Origin: Insolitispirillum peregrinum
GTDB lineage: Bacteria > Pseudomonadota > Alphaproteobacteria > Rhodospirillales > Rhodospirillaceae
Direction: 5' to 3'
Length of the DNA stretch: 64,000 nucleotides
Assembly (NCBI RefSeq): GCF_900156605.1
Contig: NZ_FTOA01000001.1
Coordinates: 310,001 to 374,000 of the forward strand
Part shown: positions 32,115-43,529 of the stretch, in pieces
Layout of the letters: each line of letters begins with the position of its first letter
Position numbering within the stretch: position 1 is the stretch's first letter
Made by a program: the position numbers and the translations under genes
The notes under the pieces: model-generated
Told to the model about the DNA's origin: nothing
Database searches by the model: none
Seen by the model: only the letters and a program-made list of their open reading frames with translations

Positions 32115-34181
32115 ATGCCAAAGCTGACCATTGACGGACAAGAGATCGAAGTCCCGGCTGGCACTACCGTCCTGCAAGCGGCGGAGATGCTGGGGATCGA
32201 AATTCCCCGTTTCTGTTACCATGAACGCCTGTCAATCGCGGGCAACTGTCGTATGTGCCTGGTTGAAGTCCAGCCGGGCCCGCCAAAGCCGGCCGCCTCG
32301 TGCGCCCTGCCGGTGGCGGAAGGCATGACGGTGAAGACCGACTCCCCGATGGCTGTCAAGGCCCGCAAGGGGGTGATGGAATTCCTGCTGATCAACCATC
32401 CGCTGGATTGCCCGATCTGCGATCAGGGCGGCGAATGCGATCTGCAGGACCAGGCAGTTGCCTACGGTTTTGACCGTTCGCGCTACGACGAAGGCAAGCG
32501 CGCCGTCGAAGACAAGTACTTCGGCCCGCTGGTTGCCACCGAAATGACCCGCTGCATCCAGTGCACCCGCTGCGTGCGCTTTGCCACCGAAGTGGCGGGC
32601 GTGCCCCAGCTCGGTGCGACGGGCCGTGGCGAGCACATGGAAATCACCACCTACGTCGAAAAGGCGATCGAGTCCGAACTGTCGGGCAATCTGGTCGACC
32701 TGTGTCCGGTGGGGGCGCTGACCAACAAGGCCTATTCGTTCCTCGCCCGTCCGTGGGAACTGAAGAAGACCGAAAGCATCGACGTGTTCGATGCCGTTGG
32801 TGCCAACATCCGCGTCGACAGCCGTGGCGGTGAAGTCCTGCGCGTCATGCCGCGCCTGAACGAAGAGATCAACGAAGAGTGGCTGGCCGACAAGAGCCGC
32901 TATGCCGTTGATGGTCTGAAGCGTCAGCGCCTTGACCGTCCCTATGTCCGCAAGGATGGCAAGCTGCAGCCGGCCTCGTGGGGCGAAGCCTTTGAGGCGA
33001 TCCGCACCGCCGTTGCTGCCAGCAGCCCGGCCCGCATGGCCGCCATTGCCGGTGACATGGCCGACGCCGAATCGATGGTCCTGCTGAAGGACCTGATGAC
33101 CGGTCTCGGCTCGCGCTCGCTGGACTGCCGTCAGGACGGGGCTCTGCTTGACCCTGACAACCGCGCCTCCTACCTGTTCAACAGCGGCATCGCTGGCATT
33201 GATCAGGCTGACGCCCTGCTGATCGTCGGCAGCAACCCGCGCTGGGAAGCGCCGGTGCTGAACGCCCGCATCCGCAAGCGCTATCTGGCCGGTGGCTTCA
33301 AGGTCGGTGTGATCGGTCCGCAGGTCGCCCTGACCTACAAGACCGAGTATCTGGGTGCCGGGGCGGAAACGCTGGCGGCGGTTGCCGATGGCAGCCATCC
33401 GTTCGCCGACGTCCTGAAAAATGCCAAAAAGCCGATGCTGATCCTCGGCATGGGCGCGCTGACCCGCAAGGACAGCGCCACCATCCTGTCTCTGGCGGCC
33501 AGGGTTGCCGACAACAGCGGCATGGTCAGCGACGAGTGGAACGGCTTCAACGTTCTGCACACCGCTGCCGCCCGCGTCGGTGGTCTGGATGTCGGCTTCG
33601 TGCCGGGCCTGAACGGTCGTGACCTGAAGGGTATCCTCGACGGGGCTTCGTCCGGGGAGATCAACTTCGTCTACCTGCTGGGTGCGGACGAAATCCCGAT
33701 GGACCGTCTGGGCAAGGCGTTCGTGGTCTATCAGGGCAGCCATGGGGATGCCGGTGCGATGCGCGCCGACGTGATCCTGCCGGGTGCCGCCTATACCGAA
33801 AAGAACGCCACCTACGTCAACACCGAAGGCACCATGCAGCGCACCCGTCTGGCGGTGTTCCCGCCGGGGGATGCCCGCGAAGACTGGACCATCATCCGGG
33901 CGCTGTCGGACGTTCTGGGGTACAAGCTGGCGCAGGACTCTCTGGCGCAGGTGCGTGACCGTCTGGCGACGGTGTCGGCGGTGTTCGACGAAGACACCCC
34001 GGTGGCTGCCGCCAAGTGGAAGGCGTGTGGCGCAACTGGCTCCGTCGATCAGGCTCCGTTGAGCAGCCCGATCACCAACTACTACATGACCGATCCGATC
34101 AGCCGGGCCTCTCGCGTGATGGCGGAGTGCACCGAGGTGTACGTGAACGGCAAGCAGCAGCGGACTGGGACCAATGGCTGA
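32115..34181 (+). CDS. nuoG: NADH-quinone oxidoreductase subunit G
   Basis: A 688-residue 75-kDa-type subunit. The N-terminus binds three clusters: [2Fe-2S] in [20 protein letters not shown] plus ASCALP, the His-ligated N5 in [18 protein letters not shown], and N4 in [16 protein letters not shown] with a later Cys in [10 protein letters not shown]. From about residue 215 a molybdopterin-oxidoreductase-like fold follows that has lost the cofactor. The extra N7 motif is not present. It overlaps nuoH by 8 bp. An AGGAGG stands before ATG 32115. Confidence 0.96.
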   Translation: MPKLTIDGQEIEVPAGTTVLQAAEMLGIEIPRFCYHERLSIAGNCRMCLVEVQPGPPKPAASCALPVAEGMTVKTDSPMAVKARKGVMEFLLINHPLDCPICDQGGECDLQDQAVAYGFDRSRYDEGKRAVEDKYFGPLVATEMTRCIQCTRCVRFATEVAGVPQLGATGRGEHMEITTYVEKAIESELSGNLVDLCPVGALTNKAYSFLARPWELKKTESIDVFDAVGANIRVDSRGGEVLRVMPRLNEEINEEWLADKSRYAVDGLKRQRLDRPYVRKDGKLQPASWGEAFEAIRTAVAASSPARMAAIAGDMADAESMVLLKDLMTGLGSRSLDCRQDGALLDPDNRASYLFNSGIAGIDQADALLIVGSNPRWEAPVLNARIRKRYLAGGFKVGVIGPQVALTYKTEYLGAGAETLAAVADGSHPFADVLKNAKKPMLILGMGALTRKDSATILSLAARVADNSGMVSDEWNGFNVLHTAAARVGGLDVGFVPGLNGRDLKGILDGASSGEINFVYLLGADEIPMDRLGKAFVVYQGSHGDAGAMRADVILPGAAYTEKNATYVNTEGTMQRTRLAVFPPGDAREDWTIIRALSDVLGYKLAQDSLAQVRDRLATVSAVFDEDTPVAAAKWKACGATGSVDQAPLSSPITNYYMTDPISRASRVMAECTEVYVNGKQQRTGTNG

Positions 34182-35190
34182 GCTTTGGGAAGGCTATCTC
34201 TGGCCGGGCATCATTATTGTTGCCCAGATCGTGGCGATCGTGCTGCCCCTGTTGGTGGCCGTTGCCTATCTGACGCTGATGGAACGTAAGATCATCGGCG
34301 CCATGCAAATGCGGCGCGGGCCGAACGTCGTTGGTCCGTGGGGGCTGTTGCAGCCCCTCGCCGACGGTGTGAAGCTGTTCATGAAGGAAACAGTGATCCC
34401 GACCGGTGCCAGCCGGGCGGTGTTCCTGATGGCACCGATGGTGACCTTTTTCCTCGCGCTGATCGCCTGGGCGGTGATCCCGGTCAACGAAGGCTGGGTG
34501 CTGTCGGACATCAACGTCGGTGTGATGTACCTGTTCGCCATCTCTTCGCTGGGGGTGTACGGGATCATAATGGCCGGCTGGGCGTCGAACTCGCGTTACG
34601 CCTTTCTGGGCGCGATGCGATCGGCCGCGCAGATGGTGTCCTACGAAGTCGCCATGGGCCTGATCATCATCTCGGTGCTGCTGACCGTCGGGTCGCTGAA
34701 CCTCAGCGATATCGTCCATGCGCAGCAAAAGAGCGTGTGGTTCCTGGTGATCCACTTCCCGATGGCGATCATGTTCTTCATCTCGACGCTGGCGGAAACC
34801 AACCGCCACCCGTTCGACTTGCCGGAAGCGGAAGCCGAACTGGTGTCGGGCTACAACGTCGAATATTCGGCCATGACCTTCGCCCTGTTCTTCCTGGGTG
34901 AATACGCCAACATGATCCTGATGTCGGGCATCACCACCATCCTGTTCCTGGGTGGCTGGCTGCCGCCGATCGACATTGCGCCGCTGAACTGGATCCCGGG
35001 TCCGCTGTGGTTCATCATCAAGGTTGTCGCCCTGCTGTTCGTCTTTGTGTGGGCCCGTGCGGCGTTCCCGCGTTACCGCTATGACCAGTTGATGCGTCTG
35101 GGCTGGAAAGTGTTCCTGCCGGCGTCGCTGGGCTGGGTGGTTCTGACCGCTGCCGTATTGCAGTTCACCGGCTGGTCGCCGTGGAACTAA
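34174..35190 (+). CDS. nuoH: NADH-quinone oxidoreductase subunit H
   Basis: A 338-residue membrane subunit of about eight helices that joins the peripheral arm to the proton pumps and forms the quinone tunnel. Hallmarks: [20 protein letters not shown] near residue 32, the acidic loop [20 protein letters not shown] near 208, and a C-terminal [15 protein letters not shown]. Length and motifs are normal. Confidence 0.97.
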   Translation: MAELWEGYLWPGIIIVAQIVAIVLPLLVAVAYLTLMERKIIGAMQMRRGPNVVGPWGLLQPLADGVKLFMKETVIPTGASRAVFLMAPMVTFFLALIAWAVIPVNEGWVLSDINVGVMYLFAISSLGVYGIIMAGWASNSRYAFLGAMRSAAQMVSYEVAMGLIIISVLLTVGSLNLSDIVHAQQKSVWFLVIHFPMAIMFFISTLAETNRHPFDLPEAEAELVSGYNVEYSAMTFALFFLGEYANMILMSGITTILFLGGWLPPIDIAPLNWIPGPLWFIIKVVALLFVFVWARAAFPRYRYDQLMRLGWKVFLPASLGWVVLTAAVLQFTGWSPWN

Positions 35191-35202
35191 GGAGGGAAGC
35201 AG

Positions 35203-35691
35203 ATGTCCTTTTTTGACCGTACACTGCGCGCCTTCCTGCTGTCGGAAATCCGGCAAGGGATGATGCTGACCGCGCGGTACTTTTTCCGCCCGAAAGTGAC
35301 CATCAACTATCCGATGGAAAAGGGCCCGCTGAGCCCGCGCTTCCGTGGTGAGCATGCCCTGCGCCGCTATCCGAATGGCGAAGAGCGTTGCATTGCCTGC
35401 AAACTGTGCGAAGCGATTTGCCCGGCTCAGGCGATTACCATCGAAGCCGAACCGCGTGCGGATGGCTCGCGCCGGACCTCGCGGTACGACATCGACATGA
35501 CCAAGTGCATCTACTGCGGCTTCTGTCAGGAAGCCTGTCCGGTTGATGCCATTGTCGAAGGTCCGAATTTCGAGTTCGCCACCGAAACCCGCGAAGAGCT
35601 GCTTTACAACAAGGAAAAGCTGCTCGCCAACGGGGACCGCTGGGAACATGAACTGGCCGTGCGTATCGAACTCGATGCGCCCTACCGCTAA
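35203..35691 (+). CDS. nuoI: NADH-quinone oxidoreductase subunit I
   Basis: A 162-residue ferredoxin-like subunit carrying clusters N6a and N6b. Two 4Fe-4S motifs are plain: [19 protein letters not shown] and [19 protein letters not shown]. The N-terminal amphipathic helix contacts NuoH. An AGGGAAGCAG site precedes ATG 35203. An 81-bp gap follows before nuoJ, holding a possible 16-codon frame. Confidence 0.97.
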   Translation: MSFFDRTLRAFLLSEIRQGMMLTARYFFRPKVTINYPMEKGPLSPRFRGEHALRRYPNGEERCIACKLCEAICPAQAITIEAEPRADGSRRTSRYDIDMTKCIYCGFCQEACPVDAIVEGPNFEFATETREELLYNKEKLLANGDRWEHELAVRIELDAPYR

Positions 35692-35725
35692 GCCGTCAGG
35701 CCGTCAGAAAACGCAAGGCAGAACA

Positions 35726-35776
35726 ATGTTCCAGCTGAAGGAAATCGCCGGGAAAGCCGGGAAGGGGGATCGATGA
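35726..35776 (+). CDS. Possible 16-residue coupled mini-frame before nuoJ
   Basis: ATG 35726 opens [16 protein letters not shown] and ends at a TGA (35774-35776) that overlaps the nuoJ ATG at 35773 in an ATGA junction. AAGG stands 8 nt upstream. It fills most of the unusually long nuoI-nuoJ spacer. It could be a coupling leader that delivers ribosomes to nuoJ, or chance; the peptide resembles nothing known to me. Confidence 0.3.
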   Translation: MFQLKEIAGKAGKGDR

Positions 35777-36375
35777 TCATCGCGGGCCTCGCCTTCTATC
35801 TGTTCGCTATCATCGCCGTGGCCGCTGCGGTCATGGTGATCACCGCCCGCAACCCGGTCCATTCGGTGTTGTGGCTGATTTTGGTATTCTTTAACGCCGC
35901 CGGCCTGTTCCTGCTGTTGCAGGCCGAATTCCTGGCGATGACCCTGGTGGTTGTCTATGTCGGGGCGGTGGCCGTGCTGTTCCTGTTCGTGGTGATGATG
36001 CTCGACCTCAATACCCAGGTCCTGCGCGAGGGGCTGGCGGAATACGTTCCGCTGGGCGCCGTCATCGGCCTGATCCTGCTGGTCGAAATTGCGACCGTCG
36101 GCGGATCGTGGCTGTTGAGCCCGGAAATGGAACAGGTGCGCGGTGCCGTTGCCCGGACCGACATCACCAACACCCAGGCGCTGGGGAACCTGATCTACAC
36201 CGATTATGTCTACCTGTTCCAGGCTGCCGGTCTGGTTCTGCTGGTGGCGATGATCGGGTCGATCATGCTGACGCACCGCGTCCGTCCGGGGGTCAAGAAG
36301 CAGAAAGTCGCCGAGCAGCTGGCCCGTGGCCGGACTGTCGAGGTGAAGAAGGTTCCGACCAGAGGGGGCATTTGA
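35773..36375 (+). CDS. nuoJ: NADH-quinone oxidoreductase subunit J
   Basis: A 200-residue membrane subunit with five helices, including the third, pi-bulge helix [20 protein letters not shown] that takes part in coupling quinone chemistry to proton pumping. The C-terminal basic tail is cytoplasmic. Its stop overlaps the nuoK start (TGATG). GGGGGAT precedes ATG 35773. Confidence 0.96.
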   Translation: MIIAGLAFYLFAIIAVAAAVMVITARNPVHSVLWLILVFFNAAGLFLLLQAEFLAMTLVVVYVGAVAVLFLFVVMMLDLNTQVLREGLAEYVPLGAVIGLILLVEIATVGGSWLLSPEMEQVRGAVARTDITNTQALGNLIYTDYVYLFQAAGLVLLVAMIGSIMLTHRVRPGVKKQKVAEQLARGRTVEVKKVPTRGGI

Positions 36376-36686
36376 TGCTTGAGATCGGTCTGGGTCACTA
36401 TCTGACCGTCGCCGCCATCCTGTTTACGCTGGGTGTGTTCGGAATCTTCCTCAACCGCAAGAACGTCATCATCATCATGATGTCGATCGAACTGATGCTT
36501 CTTGCTGTCAACGTGAACCTGGTGGCTTTCTCCAGCTTCCTGAACGATCTGGTCGGTCAGGTGTTCACGCTGTTCATCCTCACTGTCGCCGCTGCCGAAG
36601 CAGCCATCGGTCTGGCTATCCTGGTTGTGTTCTTCCGCAACCGTGGGTCCATTGCCGTTGAAGACATCAACCAGATGAAGGGCTAA
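36375..36686 (+). CDS. nuoK: NADH-quinone oxidoreductase subunit K
   Basis: A 103-residue three-helix membrane subunit. The two membrane glutamates of the proton path are seen in [16 protein letters not shown] and in [17 protein letters not shown] 36375 is within the nuoJ stop. Nine bases separate it from nuoL. Confidence 0.96.
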   Translation: MLEIGLGHYLTVAAILFTLGVFGIFLNRKNVIIIMMSIELMLLAVNVNLVAFSSFLNDLVGQVFTLFILTVAAAEAAIGLAILVVFFRNRGSIAVEDINQMKG

Positions 36687-36695
36687 GGGGGACCG

Positions 36696-38630
36696 ATGTA
36701 CGTCGCAGCCATCTTCCTGCCGCTTCTGGCGGCCATGGTCGCCGGCTTCTTCCGTCACTGGCTCGGCGACCGGGGTGCCCAATTGGTCACTACCGGCGCG
36801 GTGTTTGCCTCGGCGGCGCTGTCAGCGGTTATTTTTTACCAGGTCGCCATTGGTGGGCAGCCGCAGACCATCGAACTCCTGAAATGGATTTCCTCGGGTG
36901 ATCTGCAACTGTCCTGGGCGCTGAAGTTCGATACCCTGACCGCAGTCATGCTGATCGTGGTGACCTGGGTGTCGTCCTGTGTGCACCTGTACTCGTGGGG
37001 CTACATGCACCATGACAAGTCGGTGCCGCGCTTCATGGCTTACCTGTCGCTGTTCACCTTCATGATGTTGATGCTGGTGACCGCCGACAACCTGATCCAG
37101 ATGTTCTTTGGCTGGGAAGGCGTCGGTCTGGCTTCTTACCTGCTGATCGGCTTCTGGTACGAAAAGCCGTCGGCCAATGCCGCCGCCATCAAGGCGTTCG
37201 TGGTCAACCGCGTCGGTGACTTCGGCTTTGCCCTGGGCATCTGTGCGGTGTTCTTCCTGTTCGGCTCGGTCAATCTGGATGACATCTTTGCCTCGGTGCC
37301 GCAGTTTGCGGAAACCTCGGTGGTGTTCTTCGGGATCGAGTGGCATGCCCTGACCATCATCGGCTTCCTGCTGTTCATCGGCGCCATGGGCAAGTCGGCC
37401 CAGCTCGGTCTGCACACCTGGCTGCCGGACGCGATGGAAGGCCCGACCCCGGTGTCGGCCCTGATCCACGCCGCCACCATGGTGACCGCCGGTGTGTTCA
37501 TGGTATCGCGCATGTCGCCGCTGTATGAATATGCCCCGACCGCCCTGGCGATCATCACCGTTGTCGGTGCCACCACCGCTTTCTTTGCCGCGACCATCGG
37601 CTGCGTGCAGAACGACATCAAGCGCGTGATTGCCTACTCGACCTGCTCGCAGCTCGGTTACATGTTCTTTGCCATCGGCGTGTCGGCCTATCAGGCCGCC
37701 GTGTTCCACCTGATGACCCACGCCTTCTTCAAGGCCCTGCTGTTCCTTGGCGCCGGTTCGGTGATCCACGCCATGTCCGACGAGCAGGACATCCGCAAGA
37801 TGGGCGGCATCTGGAAGGCCATTCCGATCACCTACACCGTGATGTGGATTGGCAACCTGGCTCTGGCCGGTATCTTCCCGTTCGCCGGGTACTTCTCCAA
37901 GGACACCATTCTGGAAGTGGCCTATGCCGCCAACAGTGGCGTCGGTATGTATGCCTTTGTGCTGGGTGTGATGGGGGCCGGGATGACCGCCTTCTACTCC
38001 TGGCGTCTGCTGATCATGACCTTCCACGGCAAGCCGCGCGCTGACGAGTACGTGATGAACCACGTCCACGAAAGCCCGTGGGTGATGCTGACCCCGCTGC
38101 TGGTGCTGACCGTTGGCGCCCTGTTCGCCGGTTGGGTTGGCTATGACTGGTTCGTTGGCGAGCTGCGCGAAACCTTCTGGGGTCATGCGATTGCCGTCCT
38201 CGAACACAACGACAGCATCCATCATGCCCACGAACACACTCCGGGCTGGGTGAAGCTGTTGCCGCTGGTGGTGTCGGTGAGCGGTATTGCGCTGGCCTAC
38301 GTGTTCTACATGTTTTTCCCCGGCATTCCGGCCGCTCTGGCCCGCTGGCTGCGCCCGGTTCACCTGTTCCTGCTCAACAAGTGGTACTTCGACGAGCTGT
38401 ACGACATCGTCTTTGTCCGGACCGCCCGCGCTCTTGGCCGTGGCTTCTGGCAGGGTGGTGACGGTGCGCTGATCGATGGCGTCGGCCCGGATGGGGTGGC
38501 GGCTGCGACCCGTGACATCGCGCGCCGCGTCGGCCGCCTGCAGTCGGGTATGCTCTATCACTATGCCTTTGCGATGATTATCGGGGTCGCTGCGTTCGTC
38601 ACCTGGTACATGGTTCACAAGGCGGGATAA
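36696..38630 (+). CDS. nuoL: NADH-quinone oxidoreductase subunit L
   Basis: A 644-residue antiporter-like proton-pumping subunit at the far end of the membrane arm. Family blocks: FFGWEGVGLASYLLIGFWY with the key Glu, the helix-7/8 stretch AQLGLHTWLPDAMEGPTPVS with Lys upstream, ALIHAATMVTAGVF, and the long C-terminal lateral helix ending in a membrane anchor (YAFAMIIGVAAFVTWYMV). Normal length. nuoM begins 11 bp later. Confidence 0.97.
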   Translation: MYVAAIFLPLLAAMVAGFFRHWLGDRGAQLVTTGAVFASAALSAVIFYQVAIGGQPQTIELLKWISSGDLQLSWALKFDTLTAVMLIVVTWVSSCVHLYSWGYMHHDKSVPRFMAYLSLFTFMMLMLVTADNLIQMFFGWEGVGLASYLLIGFWYEKPSANAAAIKAFVVNRVGDFGFALGICAVFFLFGSVNLDDIFASVPQFAETSVVFFGIEWHALTIIGFLLFIGAMGKSAQLGLHTWLPDAMEGPTPVSALIHAATMVTAGVFMVSRMSPLYEYAPTALAIITVVGATTAFFAATIGCVQNDIKRVIAYSTCSQLGYMFFAIGVSAYQAAVFHLMTHAFFKALLFLGAGSVIHAMSDEQDIRKMGGIWKAIPITYTVMWIGNLALAGIFPFAGYFSKDTILEVAYAANSGVGMYAFVLGVMGAGMTAFYSWRLLIMTFHGKPRADEYVMNHVHESPWVMLTPLLVLTVGALFAGWVGYDWFVGELRETFWGHAIAVLEHNDSIHHAHEHTPGWVKLLPLVVSVSGIALAYVFYMFFPGIPAALARWLRPVHLFLLNKWYFDELYDIVFVRTARALGRGFWQGGDGALIDGVGPDGVAAATRDIARRVGRLQSGMLYHYAFAMIIGVAAFVTWYMVHKAG

Positions 38631-38641
38631 GGTAAGGACAG

Positions 38642-40156
38642 ATGACTGACTTTCCGCTTCTCTCCGTAGTCACCTTCCTCCCGCTGGTCGGCGTGTTCTT
38701 CATCCTGTTCATTCGCGGGGCTGAAGAAACCGTATCGCGCAACGCATTCAGCGTTGCGCTGCTGACCTCGGTGGTGACGTTTGCGGTCTCCCTGTTCGTC
38801 TGGACAGGCTTCAACCCTGCAAGCGCAGACTTCCAGTTCGTCGAAAAGGCGGCCTGGATGCCTGCGTGGAACATCAACTACCATATGGGCGTTGACGGGA
38901 TTTCGATGTTTTTCGTCATCCTGTCCACCTTCCTGACCCCGCTGTGCATCCTGTCCGCCAAGGGCGCGATTTCCAGGCGGATGAAGGAATACATGATCGC
39001 CTTCCTGGTCCTCGAGACCTTGATGATCGGCATGTTCTGCGCCCTCGACTACATCCTGTTCTACGTCTTCTTTGAAGGCGTGCTGATCCCGATGTTCATC
39101 ATCATCGGGGTGTGGGGTGGCCCGCGCCGGGTGTACGCAGCCTACAAGCTGTTCCTGTACACCCTGTTCGGCTCGGTGCTGATGCTGGTGGCCCTGATGG
39201 CGATGTACTTCACCGCCGGGACCACCGACATTCCGACCCTGATGCAGACCAATTTCCCGCGTGACATGCAGATCTGGCTGTGGCTGGCCCTGTTCGCATC
39301 CTTCGCCGTGAAGGTGCCGATGTGGCCGGTGCATACCTGGCTGCCCGATGCCCACGTGGAAGCCCCGACCGCCGGTTCGGTGATCCTGGCTGGCGTGCTG
39401 CTGAAGATGGGGGCCTATGGCTTCCTGCGCTTCTCGGTGCCGATGCTGCCGCTGGCCACCGACATGTTCTCGCCGCTGATCTTCACCCTGTCGATCGTTG
39501 CGGTGATCTACACCTCGCTGGTGGCGCTGGTGCAGAAGGACATGAAGAAGCTGATCGCCTACTCGTCGATCGCTCACATGGGCTTTGTGACCATCGGTAT
39601 CTTTGCGCTGACCCAACAGGCCATCGAAGGCGCGATCTTCCAGATGCTGGCCCACGGCGTGGTGTCCGGTGCGCTGTTCCTGTGCGTCGGTGTGGTCTAT
39701 GACCGCCTGCATACCCGTGAGATCGGCCGTTACGGCGGTCTGTCGAACAACATGCCGAAGTACGCGATGGTGTTCCTGTTCTTCACCATGGCCTCTGCCG
39801 GTCTGCCGGGGACTGCCGGTTTCGTCGGTGAATTCCTGGTGCTGGCCGGTACCTTCCAGGCGAACACCTGGGTGGCCCTGTTCGCAGCGACCGGCCTGAT
39901 CCTTGGTGCTGCCTACATGCTGGTGCTGTACCGTGGCATCTGCTTTGGCAAGCTGACCAAGGACGACGTCAAGGCGATGCTGGACATGAGCCCGCGTGAA
40001 ATCGCCCTGTTCGTGCCGCTGATTGTTGCGACGCTGTGGATGGGGATTTATCCCTCCACCTTCCTGGAGCCGATGCATGCTTCGGTCCTGCATCTGATCG
40101 AACACTATCAGACGGCGCTGGCAGCGGTTGATCCGTCTGCCGTGGCGGCCCGCTGA
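38642..40156 (+). CDS. nuoM: NADH-quinone oxidoreductase subunit M
   Basis: A 504-residue antiporter-like pump subunit with about 14 helices. Landmarks: [20 protein letters not shown] with the conserved Glu, [20 protein letters not shown] with Lys and the TWLPDAH motif, and [19 protein letters not shown] weak AAGGACAG precedes ATG 38642. Confidence 0.97.
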   Translation: MTDFPLLSVVTFLPLVGVFFILFIRGAEETVSRNAFSVALLTSVVTFAVSLFVWTGFNPASADFQFVEKAAWMPAWNINYHMGVDGISMFFVILSTFLTPLCILSAKGAISRRMKEYMIAFLVLETLMIGMFCALDYILFYVFFEGVLIPMFIIIGVWGGPRRVYAAYKLFLYTLFGSVLMLVALMAMYFTAGTTDIPTLMQTNFPRDMQIWLWLALFASFAVKVPMWPVHTWLPDAHVEAPTAGSVILAGVLLKMGAYGFLRFSVPMLPLATDMFSPLIFTLSIVAVIYTSLVALVQKDMKKLIAYSSIAHMGFVTIGIFALTQQAIEGAIFQMLAHGVVSGALFLCVGVVYDRLHTREIGRYGGLSNNMPKYAMVFLFFTMASAGLPGTAGFVGEFLVLAGTFQANTWVALFAATGLILGAAYMLVLYRGICFGKLTKDDVKAMLDMSPREIALFVPLIVATLWMGIYPSTFLEPMHASVLHLIEHYQTALAAVDPSAVAAR

Positions 40157-40184
40157 GTCGGGATCTGGGAAAGGGAACAAGAGA

Positions 40185-41624
40185 ATGACCTCACTTGCCA
40201 ACCTGAGCCTTGCCGCTCCCGAGCTGCTGATGGCCGCCGCCGGTCTGGTGTTGTTGATGATCGGCGTCTATCAAAAGGGCGATGCCACCCGTCTGGTCGG
40301 CTGGCTGGCCGTTCTGGTGATGGTGGTTGCCGGTGTCCTGGTCCTGAAGGGTGCTGGCACTGATGCCGGCACCACCTTCAAGGGCATGTTTGTGACTGAC
40401 GCCTTTGCGGTTTACGCCAAGGTGATGGTGCTGGGGGCCTCGGCCCTGTCGCTGATCCTGTCGCTGGGCTGGCTGGCGCAGGAAGAGATCAAGAAGTTCG
40501 AATACTCGGTGCTGGTGCTGTTTGCCACCCTCGGCATGCTGATGATGGTGTCGGCCAACGACCTGATGTCGCTGTACATCGGTCTGGAGCTGCAGTCGCT
40601 GGCCCTGTACGTGGTTGCCTCGTTCAAGCGCGACAGCGTGAAGTCGACCGAAGCCGGCCTGAAGTACTTTGTGCTGGGCTCGGTGGCTTCGGGCATGATG
40701 CTGTACGGCATGTCGATGATCTATGGCTTCAGCGGCACCACCAACTTTGAAGTCCTGGCCGAAGTCCTGTCGGAACATCAGGCAACCGGCGTGGTTGTCG
40801 GTCTGGTGTTCGTGATGGCTGGTCTGGCGTTCAAGGTGTCGGCGGCGCCGTTCCACATGTGGACCCCGGACGTCTATGAAGGGGCACCGACTCCGGTGAC
40901 TGCCTTCTTTGCGCTGGCCCCGAAGATTGCCGCCATTGCCCTGTTCGTCCGTGTCATGACTGGCCCGTTTGCCGATCTGATCGGTGCGTGGCAGCAGGTG
41001 ATGTGGATCATTGCCGTCCTGTCGATGATCGTCGGTTCGTTCGGCGCCATCGGTCAGCAGAACATCAAGCGCCTGATGGCCTACTCCTCGATCGGTCACA
41101 TGGGCTATGCCCTGATCGGTCTGGTGGTTGGCAATGAAGAAGGCGTGCAGGGGATCCTGATCTACCTCGCCATCTACGTGTTCATGAACATCGGTGCCTT
41201 TGCGATCATTCTGTCGATGCGGCAGAAGGGTCGTGCCCTGGAAGGCATCAGCGATCTGGCCGGTCTGTCAAAGACCTCGCCGCTGATGGCTGCCGCTCTG
41301 GCGATCTTCATGTTCTCGATGGCCGGTATCCCGCCGATGGCTGGCTTCTTTGGCAAGTTCTATGTGTTCATCTCGGCGGTACATGCCGGCATGTACTGGC
41401 TGGCGGTGATCGGTGTGCTGACCAGCGTCGTCGGGGCGTACTATTACCTGCGTATCGTCAAGGTGATGTACTTCGACGAACCGACGGAAGCCTTTGATAC
41501 GCCGCGTCTGGCCAACCGGGTTATTCTGCTGGTGGCTGGTGTGTTCACGCTGTTTTACATCGTGTACCCGTCGCCGCTGCTGCTGACCGCTCAGGCTGCT
41601 GCCAAGTCGCTGTTTGCCTACTAA
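40185..41624 (+). CDS. nuoN: NADH-quinone oxidoreductase subunit N
   Basis: A 479-residue antiporter-like pump subunit. Landmarks: [20 protein letters not shown] with the conserved Glu, [20 protein letters not shown] and the VNNFVLSG-type [10 protein letters not shown] segment (here [15 protein letters not shown]). ATG 40185 follows GGGAAAGGGA; the frame extends into nuoM to 40128. birA starts on the base right after its stop. Confidence 0.97.
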   Translation: MTSLANLSLAAPELLMAAAGLVLLMIGVYQKGDATRLVGWLAVLVMVVAGVLVLKGAGTDAGTTFKGMFVTDAFAVYAKVMVLGASALSLILSLGWLAQEEIKKFEYSVLVLFATLGMLMMVSANDLMSLYIGLELQSLALYVVASFKRDSVKSTEAGLKYFVLGSVASGMMLYGMSMIYGFSGTTNFEVLAEVLSEHQATGVVVGLVFVMAGLAFKVSAAPFHMWTPDVYEGAPTPVTAFFALAPKIAAIALFVRVMTGPFADLIGAWQQVMWIIAVLSMIVGSFGAIGQQNIKRLMAYSSIGHMGYALIGLVVGNEEGVQGILIYLAIYVFMNIGAFAIILSMRQKGRALEGISDLAGLSKTSPLMAAALAIFMFSMAGIPPMAGFFGKFYVFISAVHAGMYWLAVIGVLTSVVGAYYYLRIVKVMYFDEPTEAFDTPRLANRVILLVAGVFTLFYIVYPSPLLLTAQAAAKSLFAY

Positions 41625-42413
41625 ATGAGTGATGTGACGGGAATGGTTCAACAGACCAGTTCTCTGATATCGGGCGAGGCGCTACCCCATGGGTGGCGCC
41701 TCGTTGTTCTATCAGAGGTAGACAGCACCAACGACGAATTGCGCCGCCGTGCCAGCGAAGAGCCGTTTGATGGCCTGGCGGTGGTGGCCGAACGGCAAAC
41801 CGCTGGTCGTGGACGGCGAGGGCGGGTATGGGCCAGTCCACGGGGGAACCTGTATCTCTCTTTGCGCTTGCGACAGGCTGACAGTCTGGCGGAAACGGCC
41901 TTGCTATCGTTCGTCTCTGCGGTGGCTTTGGCTGATGCCATTGCCGAGCTGGCCCCGCAGGTGCCGCTGGCGCTGAAGTGGCCGAACGACGTTCTGGTGG
42001 CGGGCTGCAAGGTCTCGGGCATCCTGCTGGAAAGCGATGGACCGGCGATCATTGTGGGGATCGGGGTCAACCTGACCGAAGCGCCGGAAGCCACTCAGGC
42101 GCTCTATCCGCCGACATCGTTGCGACAGCAGGGGCTGACGATCACCGTTGCCGAGTTTGCGCCGGTGTTTCTGCGTCACTTGTCCGAAATGGTTGCCCTG
42201 TGGCGTCGTGGCGGGATGGCCGCCATCCGCCCCCTGTGGCTGGCACGGGCGCATGGAATTGGCGGCCGCCTGATTGCCCGCCTGCAGGATGGGCAGGAAC
42301 TGGTCGGGGTCTTTGAAGACCTGTCACCGGATGGAGCCTTGCTGCTGCGGTTGCCTACTGGCGAACTGCGCTCGATCCTTGCCGCCGACGTGTTCTTTGA
42401 GCATCAACCGTAA
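41625..42413 (+). CDS. birA: Biotin-[acetyl-CoA-carboxylase] ligase, single-function BirA
   Basis: A 262-residue biotin protein ligase that activates biotin as biotinyl-AMP and attaches it to carboxyl-carrier lysines. Visible: SEVDSTNDELRR, the adenylate loop ERQTAGRGRRGRVWASPRG near residue 57, LKWPNDVLVAGCKVSGIL with the catalytic Lys, and a C-terminal SH3-like part. There is no N-terminal helix-turn-helix, so it is not a repressor. Its ATG abuts the nuoN stop, which puts it in the nuo transcript as in many alphaproteobacteria. ATG 41643 is a second possible start. Confidence 0.93.
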   Translation: MSDVTGMVQQTSSLISGEALPHGWRLVVLSEVDSTNDELRRRASEEPFDGLAVVAERQTAGRGRRGRVWASPRGNLYLSLRLRQADSLAETALLSFVSAVALADAIAELAPQVPLALKWPNDVLVAGCKVSGILLESDGPAIIVGIGVNLTEAPEATQALYPPTSLRQQGLTITVAEFAPVFLRHLSEMVALWRRGGMAAIRPLWLARAHGIGGRLIARLQDGQELVGVFEDLSPDGALLLRLPTGELRSILAADVFFEHQP

Positions 42414-42755
42414 GGTGCTTTTGCCGTCTGATTGCTTTAAAGTTCACTTCACATTTTTCCATCGCCGGGAGCTTATTGGTTATCATTCTTCTTGCGTCCG
42501 TGCTAATGGATGAAGCGCCAATACTCTGTTCGCTCCGCGTGTGCGACACCACGATTTGCTCCCCTGTCCAGGCCGCCTGTGGCTGGTCATGATCTGTTTC
42601 GGTGCCAGGTCTACTTTGGTGCCTCGCATGCCTCCAGAGCCTTTTTCGTTCCCCCAGGGTAACGACAAAGACTCTGGCCTCCTGTTTGTTCTGCAAATAC
42701 GCCGCCGCAGATGATCTCATCTGCTCGGGATTTGCTCTAGTTGGAGTCTTCGGCC
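42414..42755 (+). other. Intergenic region birA-coaX without recognised gene
   Basis: A 342-bp space, less GC-rich than the neighbours at its left end. No convincing frame on either strand. Near its right end ATCTGCTCGGGATTTGCTCT resembles ATCTGCTCAGGATTTGCCCC just after ftsK (from 20859), a short shared sequence of unknown meaning. A promoter for coaX-rnj is expected here, but I could not single one out. Confidence 0.35.
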
Positions 42756-43529
42756 ATGTTGCTGGTCATTGATTCGGGTAACACCAATATCGTTTTCGCG
42801 ATCTACGATGGCGAGGAAGTCAAGGGCGAGTGGCGGTCTTCGACCCGTGCCGACCGGACTGCGGACGAATATGGTGTTTGGTTGTCGCAATTGATGACCT
42901 ATCAGGGAATTGATCCGCTGGCGGTCAATGCCGCGATCATTGCCTCGGTGGTGCCGGCCAATGTGTTCACCCTGAAAACGCTGTGCCGCCGGTATTTCCG
43001 CGTCGAGCCGCTGGTGGTGGGGGAACCGTCGGTCGATCTTGGTCTGAATATCTGCATGGACCGACCGGAAGAGGTCGGTGCCGACCGACTGGTGAATGCG
43101 GTTGCCGCGCACAACAAATACCCCGGCCCGTTGATCATCATTGATTTCGGGACGGCAACGACGTTTGATGTGGTGGACGGGGAAGGGAACTATCATGGCG
43201 GGTGCATTTGCCCCGGCATCAACCTTTCCCTCGAAGCCCTGCACATGGCGGCAGCCCAGTTGCCGCGTGTCGCGGTCGGTCGTCCGAGTCAGGTGATCGG
43301 AAAAGCCACCGTTCCGGCGATGAAATCTGGTATCTATTGGGGCTACATCGGCTTGATTGAAGGGCTGGCAAAGCGCATATCAGAGGAGTTTGGCCAGCCA
43401 ATGACCATCGTTGCCACTGGGGGACTGGCTCCGTTGTTCGTCGAAGCAACCGATGTCATCAAATATCTCGATCAGGACCTGACACTTCGGGGCCTCCTGG
43501 AAATCTATCGTAGAAACGTGACCTTATGA
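42756..43529 (+). CDS. coaX: Type III pantothenate kinase
   Basis: A 257-residue ASKHA-fold kinase for the first step of coenzyme A synthesis. Motifs: [18 protein letters not shown] at the start (phosphate-1 loop), [15 protein letters not shown] with the catalytic Asp, [15 protein letters not shown], and GGLAPLF near the C-terminus. CoaX needs a monovalent cation and is not inhibited by CoA. Start ATG 42756 has TGGAG upstream; a TTG at 42741 would add five residues. It overlaps rnj by 4 bp. Confidence 0.95.
   Translation: MLLVIDSGNTNIVFAIYDGEEVKGEWRSSTRADRTADEYGVWLSQLMTYQGIDPLAVNAAIIASVVPANVFTLKTLCRRYFRVEPLVVGEPSVDLGLNICMDRPEEVGADRLVNAVAAHNKYPGPLIIIDFGTATTFDVVDGEGNYHGGCICPGINLSLEALHMAAAQLPRVAVGRPSQVIGKATVPAMKSGIYWGYIGLIEGLAKRISEEFGQPMTIVATGGLAPLFVEATDVIKYLDQDLTLRGLLEIYRRNVTL

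Noticed and set aside
32232-33743. A 503-codon minus-strand frame opposite nuoG (and similar frames opposite nuoB-D, nuoL and nuoM)
   Set aside because: All are antisense to confirmed complex I genes and show no recognisable protein features.
42355-42720. A 121-codon minus-strand frame covering the birA end and the birA-coaX gap
   Set aside because: Overlaps the conserved C-terminus of birA, has no ribosome site or domain, and its composition is antisense-like.
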